Shown piece by piece: positions 1-6,131 of a DNA stretch of 6,131 nucleotides. The stretch spans positions 1 through 6,131 of the forward strand of contig DOIV01000182.1 of the NCBI GenBank assembly GCA_003511845.1, read 5' to 3'. The stretch comes from Flavobacteriaceae bacterium (GTDB lineage Bacteria; Bacteroidota; Bacteroidia; Flavobacteriales; Flavobacteriaceae). Positions within the stretch are counted from its first letter, which is position 1, and each line of letters begins with the position of its first letter. A program made the position numbers and the translations under genes. The notes below the pieces were generated by a model, which was given only the letters and a program-made list of their open reading frames with translations, ran no database searches and was not told where the DNA came from.

Positions 1-71
1 TTTGAAGTAATTTGAAAAAAAACTATAAAAAGTATATTATAAATAATATTTCCAGTTTCTTTGTCAATCAA

Positions 72-1097
72 ATGAAAAACATTTTATTTATATTGTTTTT
101 ATCAATCACTACCCTTACTTTTTCACAGGTTGGAGGTACAAAAATATATAATTTCTTAAATGTAAGTACATCTGCACGCCAAGCAGCTTTAGGAGGTGAA
201 GTATTAACTTTATATGACGATGTAAATCAACCATTGTGGAATCCGTCTGTGATAAATAAAAATATAGATAATCAAGCATCTGTAAGTTATGTTGATTTTT
301 TAGCAGATATTAATTATGGATCTTTTACATATGCTCATTTAATTAATAGACGTTTCGGAACTTTACATGTAGGAGCTACATATGTAAATTACGGCAAGTT
401 TATTGGTGCTGATGAAAATGGAATTGAAACTGGTAACTTTTCAGCTAAAGACTTGTCTTTTGCTCTAAGTTATGCTTATAGAATTCCTAAAAGTCATGTA
501 TATGCAGGACTTAGTTTAAAATATATCAGTTCTAGCATAGAAAATTATACTTCAAGTGGATTGGCTTTAGATTTTGGGTTAACCTATTTTGACGATACAA
601 AACCTTATATTTTTTCAGCAGTAATTAGAAATATAGGATATCAAGTTAGTGTATTTGATGAAGTTAGAGAAGAATTGCCCTTAGAGATTGCCCTAGGAGC
701 TACATATAAATTAGAAAATGTACCTTTACAATGGCATGTTACTATTGATAATCTTCAACAATGGAACGTTGCTGTTAAAAACCCTTCAAATAGTCAAACT
801 ACTATTGATGGTGAAACCAGTAATAAAAAAATAACATTTTTAGACAATGCCTTTAGACATGTTGTTGTAGGAGCAGAACTATTTCCTGAAAGAGTTTTTA
901 ATTTAAGGTTCGGCTATAATTTTAGACGTGGAAAAGAATTGAAACTCACAGAAAGTAGAACATTTTCTGGTTTATCCTTTGGTTTTGGATTAAAAATGGG
1001 TAGATTTAAGTTTAATTATGCATTTACTAAATATCATCCTGTATCAAATACAAATACTTTTACATTAAATATTGACCTATTAAAAAAAACATTTTAG
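72..1097 (+). CDS. porQ: PorQ, type IX secretion system outer-membrane protein
   Basis: This 341-residue protein is predicted to be an outer-membrane beta-barrel of the PorV/FadL-like group. In the family, PorQ works with PorU, PorV and PorZ in the cell-surface attachment complex that processes and anchors type IX secretion cargo. The ATG at 72 is chosen because it opens directly into a signal peptide: Lys2, a hydrophobic core at about residues 4-17, and likely cleavage between Ser18 and Gln19. The mature N-terminus has the PorQ signature (QVGGTKIYNFL, then STSARQAALGG at about 32-42). An in-frame TTG at 12 would add 20 Lys/Asn-rich residues before the signal peptide and is unlikely. Alternating beta-strand patterns fill the rest, and the chain ends in Phe, as is usual for barrels inserted by BamA. 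The stop lies 2 bases before cmk, so the two are probably cotranscribed. The family call is strong; the complex role is inferred from homologues. Confidence 0.88.
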   Translation: MKNILFILFLSITTLTFSQVGGTKIYNFLNVSTSARQAALGGEVLTLYDDVNQPLWNPSVINKNIDNQASVSYVDFLADINYGSFTYAHLINRRFGTLHVGATYVNYGKFIGADENGIETGNFSAKDLSFALSYAYRIPKSHVYAGLSLKYISSSIENYTSSGLALDFGLTYFDDTKPYIFSAVIRNIGYQVSVFDEVREELPLEIALGATYKLENVPLQWHVTIDNLQQWNVAVKNPSNSQTTIDGETSNKKITFLDNAFRHVVVGAELFPERVFNLRFGYNFRRGKELKLTESRTFSGLSFGFGLKMGRFKFNYAFTKYHPVSNTNTFTLNIDLLKKTF

Positions 1098-1099
1098 TT

Positions 1100-1795
1100 T
1101 TGAAACCAAAAAAAATCACGATTGCTATTGATGGATTTTCATCCACAGGGAAAAGTACTATTGCAAAACAATTGGCAAAACAATTGAACTACTTGTATGT
1201 AGATACTGGTGCAATGTATAGAGCTGTTACTTTATACGCCATACAACTGAATTATGTAAATCAAGACAAGTTAGAAAAAGACGCTTTAATTAAAAGTCTT
1301 GATGAGATCAACCTGACGTTTAAATACAATGAGAAACTTTCATTTTCTGAAATGTATTTAAATGGTAAAAATGTAGAGCAAGAAATTAGAACTATAGAAT
1401 TGTCTAAATTGGTAAGTAAGGTTTCAGCTATTTCTGAAGTTCGTAAGAAATTAGTTGAACAACAACAAAAAATGGGAGAGGATAAAGGGGTTGTAATGGA
1501 TGGTAGAGATATAGGTACTGTTGTGTTTCCTGATGCGGAATTGAAATTATTTATGACTGCATCACCAGAAAAAAGAGCAACGAGAAGATATAAAGAATTG
1601 TTAGAAAAAGGACATGATGTTTCTTATGCAGATGTATTAGAGAATGTTCAGCAAAGAGATTATTTAGACTCTACTAGAGAAGATTCTCCTTTGATAAAAG
1701 CAGATGATGCGATTGAATTTGATAATAGTGATATGGGCTTGAAAGAGCAATTTGAAAGGATTTATCAGCTTGTTCTTATCAAACGAAATGGTTAA
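1100..1795 (+). CDS. cmk: Cytidylate kinase (CMP/dCMP kinase), TTG start
   Basis: This cytosolic P-loop nucleoside monophosphate kinase transfers phosphate from ATP to CMP or dCMP, feeding CTP/dCTP pools. Its 231 residues match the usual length. The P-loop is GFSSTGKST at residues 12-20. The CMP-site motif DTGAMYRA is at 35-42. The core motif MDGRDIGT is at 133-140. An Arg-rich lid segment (RATRRY) is at 159-164, followed by QRDYLDSTREDSPL at about 185-198. All key residues are present and the frame is intact. The start must be the TTG at 1100: the first in-frame ATG codes for Met39, past the P-loop, and an in-frame TGA lies at 1073-1075. There is no clear Shine-Dalgarno sequence, and porQ ends 2 bases upstream, so translational coupling is likely. 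I recall porQ-cmk pairs as common in Bacteroidota. The stop overlaps the end of the convergent DUF3179 gene. Confidence 0.95.
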   Translation: MKPKKITIAIDGFSSTGKSTIAKQLAKQLNYLYVDTGAMYRAVTLYAIQLNYVNQDKLEKDALIKSLDEINLTFKYNEKLSFSEMYLNGKNVEQEIRTIELSKLVSKVSAISEVRKKLVEQQQKMGEDKGVVMDGRDIGTVVFPDAELKLFMTASPEKRATRRYKELLEKGHDVSYADVLENVQQRDYLDSTREDSPLIKADDAIEFDNSDMGLKEQFERIYQLVLIKRNG

Positions 1796-2180
1796 TTGTT
1801 AATAATTGTATCGTCAAAAAAGTCTTTCCATGCCCATAATTGAGCGACATAAGCTCTAGGCGATTTTAATTGTAAACCTGTATCAGGGTCAGAAACTGCA
1901 TATCCAAAAATATTATAAACATTACCATCAGAGTCTGCTATAATATTTGGAAATTGATTTTCATCAAGTAGATGTAAAGATTTATTACTAGGAATATAGT
2001 ATGAAGTAAATACCTTTTTTTCTTCATTTCCAATTATAAACGCAATTTTTTGATTGATGTTTTTAGTTGTTGAAGTTGTCTGTTTTGAAAAGTAATCAAG
2101 AGGAAATAATTCAATAGATTCTGTTGCCTTTATAGTATTAAAGATTCCATAGGCAAAACTTGATTTTTCAGTTTCATTAA

Positions 2181-2204
2181 TTTTGTTTGATTTTTGTTTG
2201 ATTT
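2181..2204. repeat. Perfect 11-bp tandem duplication at a frameshift site
   Basis: The + strand unit TTTTGTTTGAT occurs at 2181-2191 and again at 2192-2202, and the period-11 match continues to 2204. It lies inside the DUF3179 lipoprotein gene exactly where the reading frame is lost. Because 11 is not a multiple of 3, removing one copy joins the upstream frame (KSNK) directly to the correct downstream frame (INETEK). Adding one A in the neighbouring coding-strand A4 run has the same effect on the frame. Confidence 0.9.
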
Positions 2205-2697
2205 AACATGAAAGAAGACCATTGCATTTGGAAAGTAATCTTTTACAGTTTTCCATTTTGTTTCAATTAGATTAAAATGATCTAATTGTTTATTTGCTAT
2301 TTCTCCTTTTATTCCTTTCATCATCATTTGAGAAATATAAAAATTTAAGTTTTGATCTGAAGGCACCATATTGTCCTTAAATAAATAACCAGATGCAATT
2401 AGATTATAAACTTTATCATTAATTTTTCTATTAAAACAAATAGCACTTTGTGTTATTGGACAATATGATATTGAAATATAATGACCTTCAAAAATATCAT
2501 TGATAATTTCAAACTCATTGGTGTAACGATAAGGATAAACTCTTATTTTGTTGTTGAAGCTTACTAATGCTACTTTAGAATCATCTGATAAACTGTTAAT
2601 TTCTTGTACAGTTTTAAAATTTAGAGTGTTCATTAACTTAAAAGGAGAACCTTCTTTTAAATATTGTTTTGAAACAGTCCATTCGTCTAAAGCGATA

Positions 2698-2704
2698 TTT
2701 TTTT
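2698..2704. other. T7 homopolymer at the 5' frameshift of the DUF3179 gene
   Basis: On the coding (minus) strand this is an A7 run following AATAAT. Read as it stands, the lipoprotein leader ends at a TAG soon after it (residues ...NNKKISL, stop). With A8 the reading becomes NNKKNIALDEW and runs on into the DUF3179 domain. It is a typical site for polymerase slippage or for a homopolymer sequencing error. Confidence 0.8.
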
Positions 2705-2829
2705 ATTATTTGTATCATCGTTTTTTTCACAAGCTACTATAAAAATCAGGCTAAAATAAAAAATTAATTTTTTCATTTTTGATTAAGTTTTTTTAGTAAG
2801 TCGATAAACTCCAATATTCTTACAATAGA

Positions 2830-3462
2830 TTAAGGAATATTTAAATATTTATGTGTTTGCAATGATATTTTCCATTTATGGTTTAACATGACATAATCTA
2901 CAATTAATGATGTCATTTTTTCTTGATTACTCCATTCTGGTTGTAAAAATAATACGGCATTGGCATTGGTTTTTGCAGCTTGCTCTTCTGCAAATTTAAA
3001 ATCATTTTTATTGTAAATAATTATTTTAAGCTCATCCGCTACAGCGTAAATTTTATTAAGAGGTAACTTGTTTTTCTTTGGTGAAAGGCAAATCCAGTCC
3101 CATTTTCCTGATAAAGGATAAGCTCCAGAGGTTTCAATATGTGTTTTAATATTATTTTTTTGTAGTTGTTGCGTGATGTAATTCATATTCCACATTAGTG
3201 GCTCACCTCCTGTAATCACAACAGTTTTACTATATTTAATAGTGTTTTCAATAATAAAATCAGTTTTTGTAGCTGGATGTAATTCCGCATTCCAACTTTC
3301 CTTTACATCACACCAATGGCAACCTACATCGCATCCTCCAATTCTAATAAAATAAGCTGCAGTACCCGTATGGTAACCTTCACCTTGAATGGTATAAAAT
3401 TCTTCCATTAGCGGAAGCATTTCACCTTTGTCAATCAAGTTTTGAGTTGTTTCATCAATCAT
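2830..3462 (-). CDS. queE: 7-carboxy-7-deazaguanine synthase QueE (radical SAM)
   Basis: QueE is a cytosolic radical-SAM enzyme that contracts the ring of 6-carboxy-tetrahydropterin to give 7-carboxy-7-deazaguanine, the precursor of preQ0 and queuosine in tRNA. The protein has 210 residues, close to the usual length. The substrate-side motif EEFYTIQGEG is at 20-29. The 4Fe-4S cluster motif CDVGCHWC (CX3CX2C) uses Cys44, Cys48 and Cys51. The SAM-contacting TGGEP is at 84-88. HIETSGAYPL and LSPKK follow. The residue two after the third cysteine is Val53, where many QueE proteins have Thr that binds Mg2+. The ATG at 3462 is preferred because the preceding LIDKGEMLPL stretch resembles flavobacterial QueE N-termini as I recall them; Met15 or Met19 are possible alternatives. 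No queC, queD or queF is in the window. A near-consensus -7 element sits 4 bases upstream of the start. Confidence 0.93.
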   Translation of the reverse strand: MIDETTQNLIDKGEMLPLMEEFYTIQGEGYHTGTAAYFIRIGGCDVGCHWCDVKESWNAELHPATKTDFIIENTIKYSKTVVITGGEPLMWNMNYITQQLQKNNIKTHIETSGAYPLSGKWDWICLSPKKNKLPLNKIYAVADELKIIIYNKNDFKFAEEQAAKTNANAVLFLQPEWSNQEKMTSLIVDYVMLNHKWKISLQTHKYLNIP

Positions 3463-3466
3463 CTGG

Positions 3467-3474
3467 CAAATATA
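3467..3474 (-). promoter_or_regulatory. Bacteroidota-type -7 promoter element for queE
   Basis: On the minus strand this reads TATATTTG, a perfect match to the Bacteroidota -7 consensus TAnnTTTG. It ends 4 bases before the queE ATG, so transcription would begin at or very near the start codon, giving a leaderless or almost leaderless mRNA. I do not see a clear TTG -33 element about 19 bases further upstream, which lowers confidence. Confidence 0.45.
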
Positions 3475-3508
3475 AATTATAATTAACTATATTTTATTGG
3501 TTTTCAGC

Positions 3509-3539
3509 TTTTGATTTGAAATTATTAAGCTTACTTTTA
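3509..3539 (+). promoter_or_regulatory. Possible promoter of the DUF853 operon
   Basis: TTTTG at 3509-3513 could be a -33 element. It is followed after 18 bases by TACTTTTA at 3532-3539, which matches TAnnTTTG at all but the last position. Transcription would start about 20 bases before the ATG at 3565. Nearby TAAATTTA (3546-3553) and TATAGTTG (3552-3559) are competing one-mismatch candidates without a suitable -33 element. The assignment rests on motif and spacing only. Confidence 0.3.
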
Positions 3540-3564
3540 ACACCTTAAATTTATAGTTGTTGAA

Positions 3565-5076
3565 ATGGATACAAAAGAGACTTTTTTCAAGGATATTAAC
3601 GAAGGATATAAAACTAAAGGAGAGTATATTACTTTAGGTGCTGCAATGTTAGGAGAAGAAACGATAACGGATTCATTTGTAAACATTCCTTTAAAAACTT
3701 TGAATAGGCATGGTTTAATTGCAGGTGCTACGGGTACAGGTAAGACAAAAACGTTGCAAATTCTTGCTGAAAATTTATCAGAAAAAGGAATTCCTGTATT
3801 ATTAATGGATGTAAAGGGAGATTTGAGTGGCTTGGCAAAGGCGAGTCCAGGGCATCCAAAAATTGATGAACGTCATGAAAAAATAGGATTGCCTTTTGAA
3901 GCAAAAGGATTTCCTGTTGAAATTTTAACCATTTCAGAACAAGATGGAACACGCCTAAGAGCTACCATTTCTGAATTTGGACCAGTATTATTGTCTAGGA
4001 TATTAGATTTGACAGAAACTCAAAGTGGTATAGTTGCTGTTTTATTTAAATATTGTGATGATAATAAATTACCTTTATTAGATTTAAAGGATTTCAAAAA
4101 AGTATTACAATATGCAACTCAAGAAGGGAAGAAGGAAATGGAAGCTGAGTATGGTAGAATTTCCACATCATCAACTGGTTCAATTCTTCGTAAAATAGTA
4201 GAGATTGAACAACAAGGAGGTGATTTGTTTTTTGGAGAACGTTCTTTTGAAGTGAGTGATTTAACCAGAATTGATGATAACGGAAGAGGCTTGATTTCCG
4301 TATTACGTCTGACTGACATTCAAGATAGACCAAAGTTGTTTTCGACATTTATGTTACAATTATTGGCTGAGATATATGACACTTTTCCTGAACAAGGAGA
4401 TTCTGGAAGACCTGAGCTTATCCTTTTTATTGATGAAGCTCACTTGATTTTTAAAGAGGCTTCGAAAGCATTATTAAATCAGATTGAGAGTATTGTAAAA
4501 TTGATTCGGTCAAAAGGAATTGGTATTTATTTTGTAACTCAAAACCCTAAAGATGTGCCTTCTGATGTATTGTCTCAATTGGGATTGAAAATTCAGCATG
4601 CTTTACGTGCATTTACAGCTAAAGATAGAAAAGCAATCAAATTGACTGCAGAAAATTATCCTGATTCTAATTATTATGATACAGCCGAAGTATTGACTCA
4701 GCTAGGTATTGGTGAAGCATTGGTCTCTTGCTTGAATGAAAAAGGTATTCCGACTCCATTGGCAAGAACTATGTTAAGAGCACCGATGAGTAGAATGGAT
4801 ATTTTAACTAAAGAAGAATTAAGTACATTAATTTCTAATTCAAAACTAGCTAAAAAATATAATGAAGAAATTGATAGAGAAAGTGCTTATGAAATTTTAA
4901 ATAAAAAAATTGATAAAGCAGAAGAAATTGAAGCCAAAGAGAAAGAAACTAAGGCGAAAGTAAAAAGAAAAACTTCGAGTAGAAAGAGTAAACGAGCCAA
5001 CCCTTTTATAAAGGTATTAACTAGTGCTACTTTTATGAGAGGAGTTTTAGGTATATTAAAAAAAGTAATGAGATAG
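3565..5076 (+). CDS. DUF853 (YjgR/HerA-like) P-loop ATPase
   Basis: This 503-residue cytosolic ATPase belongs to the DUF853 branch of the HerA/FtsK-like superfamily; its length equals that of E. coli YjgR-type proteins. The N-terminal part ends in the Walker A motif GATGTGKT (54-61). The DUF853 signature MDVKGDLSGLA follows at 81-91. The Walker B motif LILFIDEAH is at 285-293 (Asp290, Glu291). A conserved TQNP (325-328) is a likely sensor, and LRAFTAKDRKAIK (347-359) is the family's conserved C-terminal core. A Lys/Glu-rich, probably helical linker (about 440-480) leads to the short family tail RGVLGIL (492-498). The true biochemical role is not established. HerA proper works with the nuclease NurA, and no nurA is visible here, so a DNA-repair role should not be assumed. 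The gene is intact and starts a + strand operon after a divergent intergenic region. Confidence 0.9.
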   Translation: MDTKETFFKDINEGYKTKGEYITLGAAMLGEETITDSFVNIPLKTLNRHGLIAGATGTGKTKTLQILAENLSEKGIPVLLMDVKGDLSGLAKASPGHPKIDERHEKIGLPFEAKGFPVEILTISEQDGTRLRATISEFGPVLLSRILDLTETQSGIVAVLFKYCDDNKLPLLDLKDFKKVLQYATQEGKKEMEAEYGRISTSSTGSILRKIVEIEQQGGDLFFGERSFEVSDLTRIDDNGRGLISVLRLTDIQDRPKLFSTFMLQLLAEIYDTFPEQGDSGRPELILFIDEAHLIFKEASKALLNQIESIVKLIRSKGIGIYFVTQNPKDVPSDVLSQLGLKIQHALRAFTAKDRKAIKLTAENYPDSNYYDTAEVLTQLGIGEALVSCLNEKGIPTPLARTMLRAPMSRMDILTKEELSTLISNSKLAKKYNEEIDRESAYEILNKKIDKAEEIEAKEKETKAKVKRKTSSRKSKRANPFIKVLTSATFMRGVLGILKKVMR

Positions 5077-5099
5077 ATTATAGTTAAAAGAACCCTTTT

Positions 5100-5645
5100 A
5101 TGAAAAAGATAATAAATTTAAGCATTGTAATTGTTTTAATAATTCAATGTAAAAAAGAAACAAACTACACTTTAGCTAAAGAACAAATAGGTGGAGTTAT
5201 TTCAACAACGCAAATTCATGAATTAGAATCAATTTTTGAAAAAGATTCTATTGTTTCTCATTTAGAAGAAAATAATATTACAGAGTCTACTTATGATGAG
5301 TATTTAGTCTATAATAAACAAGGAAGTCACCTTTTGACAGCTACACCTAAAATAGAGAAAGATTCATCATCTGTTATTGATAATATACAAATATTTGATA
5401 AAAATTATAAGACTATAAAGGGTTTTGGATTAAAATCTTCTTTTAAAGACTTGGTAGATAATTATACTGTAAATAAAGTTCAATCAACTCTTAGTACTGT
5501 TATTTTGTTTGTTGATGAGTTAAACGCTACTGTGACGATAGATAAGAAAGAATTGGGGATTAATGATTTTGGAACTCAAAAAATTAAATTAGAACAAATA
5601 CCTGATTTGGCTAAAATTAAAGGAGTTACTTTTTGGTTTCATTAA
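5100..5645 (+). CDS. Small flavobacterial lipoprotein of unknown function
   Basis: This 181-residue protein is predicted to be exported. It has Lys2-Lys3, a hydrophobic core at 5-15 and a cysteine at 17 followed by KKE, the usual look of Bacteroidota lipoproteins. The residue before Cys17 is Gln rather than Ala, Gly or Ser, so the lipobox (LIIQC) is not canonical. The mature part has no transmembrane segment, and its only cysteine is Cys17. It resembles a family I know only as flavobacterial hypothetical proteins, with the stretches IGGVISTTQIHELESIF (30-46), GFGLKSSFKDLVDNY (108-122) and a C-terminal IPDLAKIKG (167-175). I cannot assign a function. The ending near IPDLAKIKG suggests the protein is full length. 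It lies 23 bases after the DUF853 gene with no promoter in between and 1 base before the YkgJ-type gene, so the three are probably cotranscribed. Confidence 0.8.
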   Translation: MKKIINLSIVIVLIIQCKKETNYTLAKEQIGGVISTTQIHELESIFEKDSIVSHLEENNITESTYDEYLVYNKQGSHLLTATPKIEKDSSSVIDNIQIFDKNYKTIKGFGLKSSFKDLVDNYTVNKVQSTLSTVILFVDELNATVTIDKKELGINDFGTQKIKLEQIPDLAKIKGVTFWFH

Positions 5646-5646
5646 T

Positions 5647-6131
5647 ATGAGAGCTGCACTAGAGAATTTACAAGGGTTGTTTAAGGAAAAAAAGATTGAA
5701 ACGACTAAGTATTTTGCTAAGTTGAGAAAAAAAACACCTAAGCGATTAGATGTATTAATGCAAGATTTACATGACGATGAATTTGATAAAATTGATTGTC
5801 TGTCTTGTGCCAATTGTTGTAAAACTTCTAGTCCTATTTTTACCAGTAAGGATATTTCACGCATCTATAAATCATTAAGAATGAGAGATCAACAATTTAT
5901 TTCAACATATTTACAACGTGATGAAGATGACTTTATGGTGCTAAAAGAAGCTTCTTGCACCTTTTTAGACGAAACAGATAATACTTGTTTTATTTATGAT
6001 GGAGACCAAAAGCGTGTAGTGAATATCCGCATACCAACAGAAAAAAGTTTATTCAGTTGACACATTTGACATTAAAGAATACAGAAATTTGTCCTGCAGC
6101 ATTCAATATCATTGAAGAGTTAAAGAAAAAA
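5647..6131 (+). pseudogene. YkgJ-family cysteine-cluster protein, frameshifted, partial
   Basis: The N-terminal part (from the ATG at 5647) carries the YkgJ/CxxCxxCC-family signature CLSCANCC at residues 51-58. The family's second conserved segment, SCTFLDETDNTCFIYD, is at 103-118. These cysteines are thought to bind a metal or Fe-S cluster; the reaction is unknown. After Asp118 the frame goes wrong and stops at 6058-6060. Shifting by one missing base at 6001-6002 gives the expected continuation: RPKACSEYPHT from 6003, then LTHLTLKNTEICPAAF, open to the window end at 6131. The two lost cysteines (in KAC and EIC) belong to the conserved set, so the product as written would probably be non-functional. 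The C-terminus lies beyond the window. The gene starts 1 base after the upstream lipoprotein stop, implying translational coupling. The family call is firm; whether the frameshift is real is not. Confidence 0.82.

Larger units (their letters stand above)
1792..2776 (-). pseudogene. DUF3179-family lipoprotein, broken by two frameshifts
   Basis: Read from an ATG at 2776, the gene encodes a lipoprotein signal (MKKLIFYFSLIFIVAC; lipobox IVAC, Cys16) followed by EKNDD, an acidic stretch like Bacteroidota surface-export signals. After 29 codons the frame stops at a T7 tract (2698-2704). One more base restores it and joins it to the main domain. That domain has the DUF3179 hallmarks: KIRVYPYRYTNEFEIIND, then SYCPITQSAICFNR (Cys106 of the reconstruction), then NAMVFF. 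The frame is lost again at an 11-bp tandem repeat (2181-2204). Beyond it, the third frame stays open through YVAQLWAWKDFF to a TAA at 1794-1792. The span is 985 bases, so two single-base corrections give 328 residues; one base plus removal of a repeat unit gives 324. The rest is stop-free, so any decay is recent. It lies 53 bases after queE and is probably cotranscribed. The function of DUF3179 is unknown. Confidence 0.85.

Noticed and set aside
12..71. TTG-initiated extension of porQ and possible promoter (TTTCTTTG at 56-63)
   Set aside because: The extension precedes a complete signal peptide and adds only AT-driven Lys/Asn codons. The promoter candidate has one mismatch and no -33 element at the right distance; TTTG at 11-14 with TATATTAT at 33-40 is equally weak.
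2548..2742. 64-codon open frame on the + strand
   Set aside because: It lies antisense to the reconstructed DUF3179 lipoprotein gene, and its translation has no recognisable domain.
2690..2776. Programmed ribosomal frameshifting to explain the split DUF3179 gene
   Set aside because: The A7 run is slippery-looking, but no downstream stimulatory structure is apparent, and the second break in the same gene would need a second programmed event.
2777..2829. Separate promoter or terminator between queE and the DUF3179 gene
   Set aside because: No TAnnTTTG element or hairpin with a T-run was found on the minus strand in these 53 bases; readthrough from queE is simpler.
3502..3521. TTTCA/TGAAA inverted repeat in the divergent intergenic region
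   Set aside because: Five-base arms with a 10-base gap are expected by chance in such AT-rich DNA.
3728..4348. Three minus-strand open frames of 66-84 codons
   Set aside because: They are antisense to the well-conserved DUF853 coding region, and their translations are low-complexity and family-free.
3565..5076. HerA of a HerA-NurA or HerA-based antiphage defence system
   Set aside because: The sequence has DUF853/YjgR signatures and there is no NurA, SIR2 or other partner nuclease next to it in the window.
5589..5864. 91-codon minus-strand open frame
   Set aside because: It is antisense to the junction of the small lipoprotein and the YkgJ-type gene, whose cysteine motif explains the coding signal.

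Overview
The window is a gene-dense, AT-rich chromosomal segment that looks like a member of the Bacteroidota, most likely the Flavobacteriaceae. The reasons are: a PorQ-type component of the type IX secretion system, which is restricted to this phylum; QueE and DUF3179 proteins of the flavobacterial style; lipoproteins with a charged stretch right after the acylated cysteine; almost no Shine-Dalgarno sequences; and a TATATTTG element matching the Bacteroidota -7 consensus TAnnTTTG.

Layout. On the + strand, positions 72-1795 hold porQ and cmk, separated by 2 bases. They are met head-on by a minus-strand block (1792-3462) made of queE followed by a DUF3179 lipoprotein gene. The DUF3179 gene is broken by two frameshifts. 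The cmk and DUF3179 genes end on the same TTAA palindrome. A 102-base divergent intergenic region (3463-3564) carries the likely promoters for queE (leftward) and for a second + strand operon. That operon encodes a DUF853 (YjgR/HerA-like) ATPase, a small lipoprotein of unknown function, and a YkgJ-type cysteine-cluster protein. The last gene is also frameshifted and runs off the right edge.

Function. The genes do not form one pathway. PorQ acts in the outer membrane as part of the T9SS attachment complex; Cmk phosphorylates CMP/dCMP; QueE makes the 7-deazaguanine precursor of queuosine/preQ0; the DUF853 ATPase, the DUF3179 lipoprotein and the small lipoprotein have no established role. This is mostly ordinary core-genome content, and I see no mobile element, CRISPR array, RNA gene or new defence system.

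The part most worth checking is the set of three frameshifts in two genes. One of them coincides with a perfect 11-bp tandem duplication whose removal restores the reading frame. The other two are single missing bases. They could be real gene decay, reversible slippage or sequencing error.
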